The notes under the pieces were generated by a model. The model was not told the origin of the DNA. It was given only the letters and a program-made list of their open reading frames with translations, and did no database searches. From Anaerosalibacter sp. Marseille-P3206 (GTDB taxonomy: Bacteria > Bacillota > Clostridia > Tissierellales > Sporanaerobacteraceae), in contig NZ_FUHM01000001.1 in assembly GCF_900155565.1 (NCBI RefSeq), forward strand, positions 1-64,000: a stretch of DNA of 64,000 nucleotides, given 5' to 3'. The position numbers and the translations under genes are program-made. This document shows positions 24,347-33,477 of this stretch, in pieces; within the stretch, counting starts at the first letter, position 1, and the number at the start of each line of letters is the position of its first letter.

Positions 24347-27025
24347 TTGGGAAAAGATAGATTAATGATAATAGATGGAAGTAGTTTAATATATAGGGCA
24401 TTTTATGCTCTACCACTCTTATCTACAAAAGATGGCATATATACAAATGGAGTATATGGATTTTTGACTATGTTATATAAAATTAAAGAGGAATATGATC
24501 CAAAATATTTATGTGTTGCCTTTGATAAAAAAGGTCCAACTTTTAGACATTTAGAATTTGAACAATATAAGGCTAATAGAGATAAGGCACCAAATGAATT
24601 GTCATTACAATTTCCAATTTTAAAGGATGTTTTAAATGCAATGAATGTAAATCAAATAGAAATTGATGGCTTTGAAGCTGATGACATAGCTGGTACAGTA
24701 GCTAAATTTGGAGAAGCGAACGATTTAGATGTTATATTAGTTTCAGGGGACAAAGATTATCTACAGTTGGTATCTGAAAAGAGTAAAGTATTGTTAACAA
24801 GAAAAGGGATAACTGAACTTGAAGAATATGATTTAGATGCCATGTCAAATAAATATGGTATAACACCTGAGCAATTCATTGACTTAAAAGGACTTATGGG
24901 AGATAATTCTGACAATATACCTGGAGTACCTGGTATTGGAGAAAAAACAGGTTTAAAACTATTAAAGCAATTTAATTCAATGGAAAATATTTATGAACAT
25001 ATTGAAGAAGTAAGAGGGAATAAGACAAGGGAATCTCTTATAGAGCATAAACAACAAGCTTTTATGAGCAGAAAATTAGCTGAAATTGTAACCAATGTAC
25101 CTATTGATCTAGATATTGAAAAAATGGAATTAGTTGAACCTGATTGGGAAAAGTTAAAGATTATCTATGAAAAGCTTGAATTTAAGTCATTAATTGAAAA
25201 AATACCAAATGACAAAGTAGAAGTGGATACCAAAACATTTGAAACTAATTTTACTATTGTTGAATCTAAAGTAGATTTTGAAAAGATCATTGAGAATATA
25301 GAAAAAACTAAAAAATTTGCTTTTAAGTTTGTAATATCAGATGAGAACATACATAAGGGTGAGATATTAGGTATAGCTATAAAAACAGAAGACTCTAATA
25401 CTTATTACATAAACTTTGAAGGAAATGAACTTTTACCTTGTTTTATAAATAGTTTTAAAAATATATTTGAAAGAGAAGATATAGGAAAAATAGGTCATAA
25501 TCTAAAAAATGATATAGTAATACTTTTCAAATTAGGTATAAATGTTACATCTATTACTTTTGATACAATAATTGGTCAATATTTAATCAATCCTTCTCAA
25601 ACAAATTATAGCATCAGTGAGTTAGCAAATGAGTATTTAAATATTCAAATAGAAGGTGAAGAAGATTTACTTGGTAAAGGTAAAAACAAAAAAACATATA
25701 AATCTTTAACTGTAGAACAACGAGGAGAGTATACTTCAAAGATATTAGACTTAGTATTTATGTTAGAAAATGAAATACTAGGTATCATTGAAAGTCAAGG
25801 AATGAATGAACTTTTTAATAATGTAGAATTACCTCTTATAGAGGTATTAGCTAGTATGGAGTACTATGGATTTAAAATAGACATGGACATATTGAAAGAT
25901 TTAGGAACAAAATTTGATGAGGAAATAGAAGGATTAACTAAAGAGATATATTCTCTAGCAGGAGAAGAATTCAATATCAACTCGCCAAAACAGCTGGGAG
26001 AAATACTTTTTGATAAATTAGATTTGCCAGTTATTAAGAAGACCAAAACTGGATATTCTACAAATGCAGAGGTTCTTGATAAGTTATTTGATAAACATCC
26101 AATTATAGAAAAAATACTAAAGTATAGACAAATAATAAAGCTAAAATCAACTTATATTGATGGATTAATAGCATTAGTAGATGAAGATACAAACAGAATA
26201 CATTCTAGTTTCAATCAAACCGTTACAAATACAGGAAGGATAAGTAGCACTGAACCTAATCTTCAAAACATACCAGTAAAAACTGAAGAAGGTAGGGAAA
26301 TAAGGAAGGCATTTGTTTCACAAAATCAAGATTATGTGTTAGTTGATGGAGACTATTCTCAAATTGAATTGAGAGTATTAGCTCATATTTCAGATGATCC
26401 AAAATTGAAAGAAGCTTTTTATCATAATGAAGATATTCATACAAAAACTGCTAGCGAAGTATTTGGGGTTGCAAAAGAGGAGGTAACACCTCTTATGAGA
26501 AGTAGAGCAAAGGCAGTAAACTTTGGAATAGTTTATGGGATTAGTGATTATGGCTTGTCTAGAGATTTGAATATTTCTAGGAAAGAAGCAAAAGAGTATA
26601 TAGATAATTATTTGAATAACTATGAAAAAGTAAATGAATATATGGATAATATAATTGAAGTGGGAAAAAGAGATGGATTTGTTGAAACCATATTGCATAG
26701 AAGGAGATATTTACCAGAGCTTAAATCTAAAAACTTTGTAGTTAGATCTTTTGGTGAGAGAATTGCAATGAATACGCCAATTCAAGGAAGTGCAGCAGAT
26801 ATAATTAAAGTAGCTATGGTGAAAATTTATACCAAGCTAAAAAAAGGAAAATTCAAATCTAGATTGATACTTCAAGTCCATGATGAGCTGATAATAGAGG
26901 CACATAAAGATGAAATAGAAAGGGTAAAAGAATTGTTGCAAGAAGTTATGGAAGATGCTATAACATTAAGTGTGCCATTAAAAGTAGATATGAAGGTAGG
27001 TAACAATTGGTATGAAACAAAATAG
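24347..27025 (+). CDS. polA: DNA polymerase I
   Basis: 892 aa from the TTG at 24347, chosen because AGAAGGG abuts the ATG at 24338 with no spacing but sits 9 bases before the TTG. The 5'-3' exonuclease domain (MIIDGSSLIYRAFYALP, DGFEADDIAGT, VSGDKDYLQL) covers about 1-290. The middle 3'-5' exonuclease domain is degenerate: the expected DxE motif is replaced by FAFKFVISDEN, so no proofreading is predicted, as in several Firmicutes. The polymerase domain has VDGDYSQIELRVLAHI, RAKAVNFGIVYGIS and LQVHDELIIEA. The 3' end overlaps coaE. Confidence 0.96.
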   Translation: MGKDRLMIIDGSSLIYRAFYALPLLSTKDGIYTNGVYGFLTMLYKIKEEYDPKYLCVAFDKKGPTFRHLEFEQYKANRDKAPNELSLQFPILKDVLNAMNVNQIEIDGFEADDIAGTVAKFGEANDLDVILVSGDKDYLQLVSEKSKVLLTRKGITELEEYDLDAMSNKYGITPEQFIDLKGLMGDNSDNIPGVPGIGEKTGLKLLKQFNSMENIYEHIEEVRGNKTRESLIEHKQQAFMSRKLAEIVTNVPIDLDIEKMELVEPDWEKLKIIYEKLEFKSLIEKIPNDKVEVDTKTFETNFTIVESKVDFEKIIENIEKTKKFAFKFVISDENIHKGEILGIAIKTEDSNTYYINFEGNELLPCFINSFKNIFEREDIGKIGHNLKNDIVILFKLGINVTSITFDTIIGQYLINPSQTNYSISELANEYLNIQIEGEEDLLGKGKNKKTYKSLTVEQRGEYTSKILDLVFMLENEILGIIESQGMNELFNNVELPLIEVLASMEYYGFKIDMDILKDLGTKFDEEIEGLTKEIYSLAGEEFNINSPKQLGEILFDKLDLPVIKKTKTGYSTNAEVLDKLFDKHPIIEKILKYRQIIKLKSTYIDGLIALVDEDTNRIHSSFNQTVTNTGRISSTEPNLQNIPVKTEEGREIRKAFVSQNQDYVLVDGDYSQIELRVLAHISDDPKLKEAFYHNEDIHTKTASEVFGVAKEEVTPLMRSRAKAVNFGIVYGISDYGLSRDLNISRKEAKEYIDNYLNNYEKVNEYMDNIIEVGKRDGFVETILHRRRYLPELKSKNFVVRSFGERIAMNTPIQGSAADIIKVAMVKIYTKLKKGKFKSRLILQVHDELIIEAHKDEIERVKELLQEVMEDAITLSVPLKVDMKVGNNWYETK

Positions 27026-27629
27026 TTGTAAGGTTATAGGTATTACAGGAGGAATAGCATCTGGGAAGAGTACTGTTACAGAGGTATTAATAAAAGAAGG
27101 TTTCAAAATAATAGATGCAGATAAAATTGCTAGAAAAGTAGTTGAAATAGGAAAACCCGCTTATACAGAAATCGTAAATACATTTGGTGTAGAAATATTA
27201 GAATCAGATTTAAATATCAACAGAAGAAGACTAGGACAATTAGTATTTAATGATTCAAATCTTATAGATAAGTTAAATAAAATAATTCATCCTAAGATAT
27301 TTGAAGAAATTGTACATTTAATTGATAATTATTGCAAAAGTCAAAGGGTAATATTTATTGATGTCCCTCTATTAATTGAAGAACTAGATAATTTCAAATT
27401 ATATGATGTGAATATAGATGAGATATGGTTAGTATATATAGATAGAGAAGAACAGTTGAAAAGACTTATAAAAAGAGATAAATATGATTGCGAGGAAGCA
27501 ATAGCTAGGATTAATTCACAGATGTCTTTAGAAAAGAAAAGAGAATATGCAACTGTGATAATAGACAACAATAATGGAATCGATGAATTAATAATAAAAG
27601 TAAAAAAACTAATTGAACCTTTCAAGTAG
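27012..27629 (+). CDS. coaE: dephospho-CoA kinase
   Basis: 205 aa, the normal length. The P-loop GITGGIASGKST is at residues 9-20 and the DADKIARKV acceptor-site segment follows. It catalyses the last step of CoA synthesis. The start codon lies within the last codons of polA (14-base overlap), a gene order shared by many Firmicutes. Confidence 0.95.
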   Translation: MKQNSCKVIGITGGIASGKSTVTEVLIKEGFKIIDADKIARKVVEIGKPAYTEIVNTFGVEILESDLNINRRRLGQLVFNDSNLIDKLNKIIHPKIFEEIVHLIDNYCKSQRVIFIDVPLLIEELDNFKLYDVNIDEIWLVYIDREEQLKRLIKRDKYDCEEAIARINSQMSLEKKREYATVIIDNNNGIDELIIKVKKLIEPFK

Positions 27630-27646
27630 ACATCGGAGGGATGTTT

Positions 27647-28279
27647 TTGAAAAAAATAATTATAATTATATTGTTTATATTATTATTGTTTATGGGAATT
27701 AATATTGGATTAAAATTAGTTTATCCACTTCATTATACGGAGTATATAATTAAGTATTCTAGTGAATACGAGATAGATCCACATTTAGTTGCAGCAATAA
27801 TCAATGTTGAAAGTAATTATGATGTAAATGCTAAGTCTCAGAAAGAAGCTAGAGGCCTTATGCAGATATCACCTACTACTGCAAAATGGGCTTCAAATAA
27901 ATTGAATATGGAAGACTTTTCTTTAGAGAGTCTTTATAATCCTAAAACAAATATTCAAATTGGCTGTTGGTATATAAATGTATTAAATGAGGAGTTTAAT
28001 GGAAACTTAAAACTGATTTTAGCTGCATATAATGGTGGCAGTGGTAATGTGAATAAATGGCTTAAAAACGATGAGTACAGTAAGGATGGAGAGAATCTAC
28101 ATGATATTCCATTTAAAGAGACAGATGAGTATGTAAAAAAGGTATTAAAAAACTATAGTATGTATAAAAAAATATATAAAAATACTTTTGAACAGGGGCA
28201 AAACAAATTAGATTCTCTATTAGGAAACAGCATAATAATACTAAAAAAAATGTTAAAACAGTTTTTAGCAAATATCTAG
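27647..28279 (+). CDS. lytic transglycosylase (SLT family)
   Basis: 210 aa from a TTG. GGAGGG directly abuts the ATG at 27641 but is correctly spaced for the TTG at 27647. An N-terminal membrane helix or signal anchor (residues 1-25) is followed by the SLT lysozyme-like domain: catalytic Glu in AAIINVESNYD, then SQKEARGLMQISPTTA, GCWYINVL and LAAYNGGSGNVNKWL. It cleaves peptidoglycan glycan strands outside the membrane. Twelve bases separate it from coaE, so it is cotranscribed with polA-coaE. Confidence 0.92.
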   Translation: MKKIIIIILFILLLFMGINIGLKLVYPLHYTEYIIKYSSEYEIDPHLVAAIINVESNYDVNAKSQKEARGLMQISPTTAKWASNKLNMEDFSLESLYNPKTNIQIGCWYINVLNEEFNGNLKLILAAYNGGSGNVNKWLKNDEYSKDGENLHDIPFKETDEYVKKVLKNYSMYKKIYKNTFEQGQNKLDSLLGNSIIILKKMLKQFLANI

Positions 28280-28300
28280 TTTGGGTAGGAGGAAACAAAC

Positions 28301-30040
28301 TTGAAAAAAAAGAGCATTATGACTATATTATTGATTATAGTTATTTCATTAATGGTATCGGGTTGTGATAAAAAGGACAATCTAATAAAAAACATTGATT
28401 TTAGAGAAGGAGAAAATCAAACTACTTCAAAAGAAGAAGAACCTAAATATGGTGGAGAATTAGTATTGCCTATAACAACTATTAAATCTCTTAATCCTCT
28501 TTTGAGTGAAAATGTAAGTTACTATTATTTTAGCAAGTTGATATTTGAGAGTTTATTTGAATTAGATAATGATATGAATGTAAAGAATGTTTTGGTAGAA
28601 GATTACTCACTAGAAAATGGAGGCAAAATAGTTAATATAAATTTAAGGAATGATGTGTTCTGGCATGATGGAGAGAAATTTACAGCAGAGGATGTAAAGT
28701 TTACTATTGATTCGATAAAGTTTGGAAGTAGTGAGTCGGCTTATAGGAGTTTGATTTTGAGTGGGGTTAAACCTTTTGGTTCATCTGATATACGTCATGT
28801 TTTAGATGTAAATGTAACAGGAGATTATACTTTAAAAATAATATTTGATAAAAGTTATAGTAATGCATTAGAAATATTGACATTTCCAATAATACCAAAA
28901 CATAGATTTGCAATGGGAAAAAGTGAAAAAGACTCTTATTTAAATGCTTTAGCAAGTAATATAACTCCAGTTGGAACTGGACCTTACAAATTTGATGAAT
29001 ATGAGAAGTTGAAAACTATTAAACTTAAAGTAAATGAGAGTTGGTGGAAAGGTAAACCCTATATAGAAACTATTATAGGCAAAATGTTAGATGATGATGA
29101 ATTGGTTCTCACTTCTTTTGAAACAGGACAGATAGATTTAGCTAATACAGTAGGTATTGATTGGGAGAAATATGCACAAAGTGAAAGAGTTAAAATATAT
29201 GAATATATTGGGCAGAACTATGAGTTTCTAGCTTTTAACTTTTCAAAGAAGATGTTCCAAGGAGAATCTGGAGTTGCAATTAGAAAGGCAATTGCTTATG
29301 GTATAGATATTCAAGATATAATACAAAAAGTATATTTGGGACATGCTACTCAAATTGATGTTCCAATTCACCCTAATTCTTGGCTTGTAAGTGAAGATGC
29401 TAATGCCTATGGATATAATACTACTGTTGCAAAAAAAATATTAGAAGACGCCGGATGGACTAATGTTGATGGAATTTATAGAGATGAATCTGGGAATAAG
29501 CTTTCTATAACATTGACAACAGATAACAATAACTTGCTTAGAATAAAAGCAGCTGATATGATTGCAGAGAACTTAAATGCTATTGGAATAGAGGTAATAA
29601 AAGATTATAATACAAATATTCCTGATAAGCTAACAGATGAAATGATAAACAATGAATGGGAAAAGTTTCAAGGAAAGATTTCCAAAGGAAACTTTGATGT
29701 AGCATTATTAGGGTGGAATTTGGCAAGTATTCCTGATTTGTCCTTTGCTTTTCATTCGTCTCAGATAAAACAAGGAACAAATTTTATAAGATATAGTGAT
29801 GAAAAAATGGATGAATTATTGGTGGGCGCTTTTAGTGCACCAAATAGGAATATGAAAAGTGAAGCCTATAAAAAGTTACAAAATCATATCGTAGAAGAAC
29901 TACCCTATGTGAGCCTTTATTTTAGAAATAAATCAATACTTGTAGATAAGAAAATAAAAGGAAATATATCTCCTACTTTTTTTAATATATATTCTAATAT
30001 TGAAGAATGGTATATTTCCAGTGAATACCATAAAAAATAA
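28301..30040 (+). CDS. peptide/nickel-type ABC transporter substrate-binding lipoprotein
   Basis: 579 aa, TTG start after GGAGGA. Lipoprotein signal with lipobox VSGC (C22), then an SBP_bac_5 (OppA/DppA) fold: KYGGELVLPITT, LRNDVFWHDGEKFTAEDVKFT, TPVGTGPYKFDEY, AFNFSKKMF, RKAIAYGID. No permease or ATPase gene is adjacent, so it either works with a transporter elsewhere or is an orphan receptor. It begins 21 bases after the transglycosylase gene. Confidence 0.92.
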   Translation: MKKKSIMTILLIIVISLMVSGCDKKDNLIKNIDFREGENQTTSKEEEPKYGGELVLPITTIKSLNPLLSENVSYYYFSKLIFESLFELDNDMNVKNVLVEDYSLENGGKIVNINLRNDVFWHDGEKFTAEDVKFTIDSIKFGSSESAYRSLILSGVKPFGSSDIRHVLDVNVTGDYTLKIIFDKSYSNALEILTFPIIPKHRFAMGKSEKDSYLNALASNITPVGTGPYKFDEYEKLKTIKLKVNESWWKGKPYIETIIGKMLDDDELVLTSFETGQIDLANTVGIDWEKYAQSERVKIYEYIGQNYEFLAFNFSKKMFQGESGVAIRKAIAYGIDIQDIIQKVYLGHATQIDVPIHPNSWLVSEDANAYGYNTTVAKKILEDAGWTNVDGIYRDESGNKLSITLTTDNNNLLRIKAADMIAENLNAIGIEVIKDYNTNIPDKLTDEMINNEWEKFQGKISKGNFDVALLGWNLASIPDLSFAFHSSQIKQGTNFIRYSDEKMDELLVGAFSAPNRNMKSEAYKKLQNHIVEELPYVSLYFRNKSILVDKKIKGNISPTFFNIYSNIEEWYISSEYHKK

Positions 30041-30092
30041 GGGTTGATAATATTTAAAAAATGTTTATAATATTACTATGGATGAATGATTG

Positions 30093-30134
30093 TAAAAAAG
30101 GTGGAATTAGCATATGTAATTTGCTGTTCCACCT
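30093..30134 (-). terminator. minus-strand intrinsic terminator-like hairpin
   Basis: AGGTGGAA (30099-30106) pairs with TTCCACCT (30127-30134) with an inner AGCA/TGCT pair. Only on the minus strand is it followed by a T run (CCACCTTTTTTAC). No minus-strand gene precedes it within 300 bases. Confidence 0.55.
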
Positions 30135-30165
30135 ATTAGTAGTTGAGACAATGATTTAAATCTAT

Positions 30166-30252
30166 GCAGAGGTGGTGGAATTGGTATACACGATAGCTTG
30201 AGGGGCTATTGGTGGAAACGCTGTGAGGGTTCGAATCCCTTCCTCTGCACCA
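30166..30252 (+). tRNA. tRNA-Leu (anticodon GAG)
   Basis: Class II tRNA with acceptor GCAGAGG, anticodon loop TTGAGGG (GAG), long variable arm and encoded CCA. It is the third tRNA-Leu in the window. Confidence 0.96.
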
Positions 30253-30255
30253 ACT

Positions 30256-30314
30256 AAAAATAGGTTTAAGATATTTTTACTTTATAATAAATATCTTAAA
30301 CCTATTTTTTTATT
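30256..30314 (+). terminator. intrinsic terminator after tRNA-Leu
   Basis: A 21-bp perfect stem (30256-30276 with 30289-30309), 12-base loop, then more T's. Confidence 0.92.
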
Positions 30315-30361
30315 TATTTTATTTAAGTATAAAGGCCTACTATGTGAGTTTTTTAACAATA

Positions 30362-30390
30362 TATACAAGTTTATAAAATAGTGCTATAAT
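30362..30390 (+). promoter_or_regulatory. promoter upstream of rnf
   Basis: TATACA, a 17-base spacer and TATAAT with an extended TGC. The start would be near 30397, about 185 bases before rnfC. Confidence 0.6.
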
Positions 30391-30394
30391 TAAA

Positions 30395-30553
30395 ATATCA
30401 TAATGAAAGAGACCCAAATGAAGATTTATGGGTCTTTTAATATGATATTTCCGTTTTACTAAAAAAAGTATTTGATAAAATTAGTACTTAATTTTTTAAA
30501 TGTGTTAAAAGTTAAAAGGGCTTCATGGATTAAAAATTATAGAAGCCTTTTTT
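30395..30553 (+). promoter_or_regulatory. structured leader of the rnf operon with two terminator-like hairpins
   Basis: Hairpin 1 (30395-30448) has outer arms ATATCATA/TATGATAT and an inner GACCCA/TGGGTC followed by TTTT. Hairpin 2 (about 30517-30549) has GGCTTC/GAAGCC followed by six T's, ending 25 bases before the rnfC ATG. Both would terminate transcription arriving from the upstream promoter, so attenuation is possible. I recognise no known riboswitch. Confidence 0.5.
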
Positions 30554-30580
30554 ACAATATCATTAAGAGAGGTGGAAAAG

Positions 30581-31912
30581 ATGAAGCTAGAGAATCTTAC
30601 TTTTAAAGGAGGAGTTCATGTTCCTCATTATAAGGAATTAACACAAGGAATTCCCCTTAAAAGTGCAAAAGAACCAGAAATGGTTATTATACCTTTACAA
30701 CAACATATTGGAGCTCCTTGTGATCCACTGGTAAAGGTTGGTGACAGGGTAAAAGTAGGACAGAAAATCGGACAAGCTAAGGCATTTGTGTCAGCGCCTG
30801 TTCATTCAAGCATAGCTGGTATTGTTAAAAAAATAGCACCTATGACTACACCTACTGGAATGAATATCAATTGTATAACAATTGAGTCAGATGGAACTAA
30901 TGAATTAGATGAGAGTGTGAAACCAAAGGGTACATTAGAATCCCTTAGTTCCAAAGAAGTACTTGAAATCATTAAGGAATCTGGAATTACCGGTATGGGT
31001 GGTGCAGGATTTCCTACTCATGTTAAATTATCACCACCACCAGAGAAGAAAATCGACACCATAATATTAAATGGAGCAGAATGTGAGCCTTACCTTACTG
31101 CTGACCATAGATTAATGTTAGAAAGACCTGAAATGGTCGTATTAGGTTTAAAAGCAATAATGAAGGCTGTTGAAGTAGATAGAGGTTTTATAGCTATAGA
31201 GGATAACAAGCCTGATGCTATTGATTCAATGAGAAAGGCCTGTGCTGGGGAAACAAATATTAAATTAGTAACTTTAAAGGCAAAGTTTCCTCAAGGAGAT
31301 GAAAAGCGTATTATCAACGCAGTAACAGGAAGAGAAGTACCATCTGGAGGACTTCCAATGGATGTTGGCGTTGTTGTTGATAACGTAGGTACAGCAAATG
31401 CAATAGCAGAAGCTATTAAATTTGGAAAACCATTATATGAGAGAATAGTTACAGTTACAGGAAAAGGAATTATGGAACCACAAAACTTAATTGTAAAAAT
31501 TGGAACTTCTTTTAATGAGGTAATTGAACAATGTGGTGGTTATAAAGGAACTCCTGGAAAACTGATTATGGGTGGACCAATGATGGGATTAAGTCAATTT
31601 ACAGATGAAATACCTGTTATCAAAGGAACTTCAGGTATTTTGATACTAACTGAAGAAGAAGTAAAACCACAACCAGTAGCACCATGTATTAAATGTGGTA
31701 AATGTGTACAAGTATGTCCAGTTCATTTACAACCATTATATATTAGCAAATTTTCTTTAAATAAGAAATATGATAAAGCTGAAGAATCAAGGGCATTAGA
31801 TTGTATTGAATGTGGTTCATGTTCTTTTATTTGTCCAGCTAAAAGACCTTTAGTAGAGTCAATTAGGGTGGCAAAAAGAGAGATAATTGCAAAGAGGAAA
31901 AAAGCTAAATAA
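30581..31912 (+). CDS. rnfC: Rnf complex subunit C, NADH-oxidising
   Basis: 443 aa from the ATG after AGAGAGGTGG; a GTG three codons earlier overlaps the ribosome binding site. An N-terminal barrel-sandwich domain is followed by the NADH/FMN region (ESGITGMGGAGFPTHVK, NGAECEPYLTADHR) and two 4Fe-4S motifs, CIKCGKCVQVCP and CIECGSCSFICP. It accepts or delivers electrons at NADH on the cytoplasmic side of the Na+ or H+ translocating ferredoxin:NAD+ oxidoreductase. It is the first gene of rnfCDGEAB, the order of acetogens and clostridia. Confidence 0.97.
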   Translation: MKLENLTFKGGVHVPHYKELTQGIPLKSAKEPEMVIIPLQQHIGAPCDPLVKVGDRVKVGQKIGQAKAFVSAPVHSSIAGIVKKIAPMTTPTGMNINCITIESDGTNELDESVKPKGTLESLSSKEVLEIIKESGITGMGGAGFPTHVKLSPPPEKKIDTIILNGAECEPYLTADHRLMLERPEMVVLGLKAIMKAVEVDRGFIAIEDNKPDAIDSMRKACAGETNIKLVTLKAKFPQGDEKRIINAVTGREVPSGGLPMDVGVVVDNVGTANAIAEAIKFGKPLYERIVTVTGKGIMEPQNLIVKIGTSFNEVIEQCGGYKGTPGKLIMGGPMMGLSQFTDEIPVIKGTSGILILTEEEVKPQPVAPCIKCGKCVQVCPVHLQPLYISKFSLNKKYDKAEESRALDCIECGSCSFICPAKRPLVESIRVAKREIIAKRKKAK

Positions 31913-31930
31913 AGATAGGAGGAATAACTA

Positions 31931-32869
31931 ATGAATAATACACTATTCGCCTCTTCTTCTCCACATATTAGATCAGAAGAGAGTGTTAAAAGGATAATGT
32001 TAGATGTATGTATTGCACTAACACCAGCGATAATAGGTAGTATATATTTTTTTGGATTTAAAGCATTTAAGCTTATATTATTATCCGTTGTATCAGCAGT
32101 GGTATTTGAAGCTTTAACACAAAAGGCTTTAAAAAAACCTGTTACAATAGATGATTTTAGTGCAGTGGTAACAGGTATACTTTTGGCTTTCAATTTACCT
32201 GCTAATGCACCATGGTGGATTCCAGTTGTAGGTTCAGCTTTTGCAATTATAATAGTAAAACAATTTTTTGGTGGATTGGGTGAAAATTTTATGAACCCAG
32301 CATTAGCTGCAAGAGCAATGTTATTAACTTCATGGCCTGGAATTATGTCAACTTTCACAGCACCAGGTCCAGATGCAGTTACAACTGCTACACCATTAGC
32401 AATTATGAAAGGTTTAGCAGGAACAGAAATAACATTACCAAGTTTAAGTCAAATGTTTGTAGGTAATATTGGAGGAGCAATTGGAGAAACTTCATCACTG
32501 TTATTATTAATCGGTGCAGTTTATCTATTATTAAGAGGAGTTATTGATTGGAAGACTCCAATTTCATTTATAGGAACTACTGTTATAATGTTATTCTTAT
32601 TTGGAGTAGAACCAAATCTTATTCCATACCATATTTTTGGCGGTGGTTTGATATTAGGATCATTTTATATGGCAACAGACTATTCATCAACACCAGTTAC
32701 CCCTATGGGTAAAATAGTATTTGGTATAGGTGCGGGATTTTTAACTGCTCTTATTAGAGTAAAAGGAGGATATCCTGAAGGTGTTTCATATTCTATATTG
32801 TTAATGAATGTAGCAACACCACTTATAGAAAGATTTACTAGGCCTAAAGTATTTGGGGAGGTGAAGTAA
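31931..32869 (+). CDS. rnfD: Rnf complex subunit D, membrane flavoprotein
   Basis: 312 aa with about nine membrane helices. TTATPLAIMKG near residue 155 is the site where the Thr carries covalent FMN in this family. PxFGGLGENFMNPALAARAM is strongly conserved (seen as FFGGLGENFMNPALAARA). GGAGG lies 9 bases before the ATG. rnfG follows with no gap. Confidence 0.97.
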   Translation: MNNTLFASSSPHIRSEESVKRIMLDVCIALTPAIIGSIYFFGFKAFKLILLSVVSAVVFEALTQKALKKPVTIDDFSAVVTGILLAFNLPANAPWWIPVVGSAFAIIIVKQFFGGLGENFMNPALAARAMLLTSWPGIMSTFTAPGPDAVTTATPLAIMKGLAGTEITLPSLSQMFVGNIGGAIGETSSLLLLIGAVYLLLRGVIDWKTPISFIGTTVIMLFLFGVEPNLIPYHIFGGGLILGSFYMATDYSSTPVTPMGKIVFGIGAGFLTALIRVKGGYPEGVSYSILLMNVATPLIERFTRPKVFGEVK

Positions 32870-33451
32870 GTGAATGATACATTAAAACTAGGACTTATAT
32901 TACTAATAATCACTTCTATATCAGCAGTGGTATTAGCAGTATCAAATAACGTTACTTCTGTGGCAATAGAAGAGCAAGCAAAAATATTAAATGATACAGC
33001 TAGAAGAGAAGTGTTTGAAGATGCTAAAGAATTTGAAGAAATAGAAAGTGAAGTTCTAGATAGCATAAAAGAAAATAAAAATGAAGTAAAAGAAATATAT
33101 AAAGCTTTTGATAGTGATGGAAACGTAATAGGATATACAATATCTTTGGATACAAAGGCATATCATGGAAATGTTGAACTATTAGTAGGTATAACAATAG
33201 ATAAAAAAGTTGCTGGAATTAAGGTTTTAAATCATAGTGAAACTCCTGGTTTAGGAGCTAAGGCAGCAGAACCTGATTTCCAAAATAGATTTGTAGATAA
33301 ATCAGCAGAAGGCGAATTAACTGTGGTAAAAGAAGAGACAACTTCCGATGATGAGATACAAGCTATAAGTAGTGCTACTATAACAACAAAAGGAGTTGTA
33401 AATGGAGTTAACTCAGCAATTGAGATATATAATGAAGTTTTAGCGAAATAA
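32870..33451 (+). CDS. rnfG: Rnf complex subunit G, covalent FMN protein
   Basis: 193 aa, GTG start, with GGGGAGGTG inside the end of rnfD. One N-terminal membrane helix is followed by an extracytoplasmic FMN-binding domain. The flavinylation motif is AISSATITT with the acceptor Thr at 170 (SSAT rather than the common SGAT), which ApbE (45671) would modify. HSETPGLG is conserved. Confidence 0.96.
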   Translation: MNDTLKLGLILLIITSISAVVLAVSNNVTSVAIEEQAKILNDTARREVFEDAKEFEEIESEVLDSIKENKNEVKEIYKAFDSDGNVIGYTISLDTKAYHGNVELLVGITIDKKVAGIKVLNHSETPGLGAKAAEPDFQNRFVDKSAEGELTVVKEETTSDDEIQAISSATITTKGVVNGVNSAIEIYNEVLAK

Positions 33452-33477
33452 GGATTTACTCTTTGGAGGTGTAAAAA

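Noticed and set aside
31723-32358. 211-codon minus-strand frame across the rnfC-rnfD junction
   Set aside because: It is antisense to two well-identified Rnf genes and has no recognisable start signal or family.
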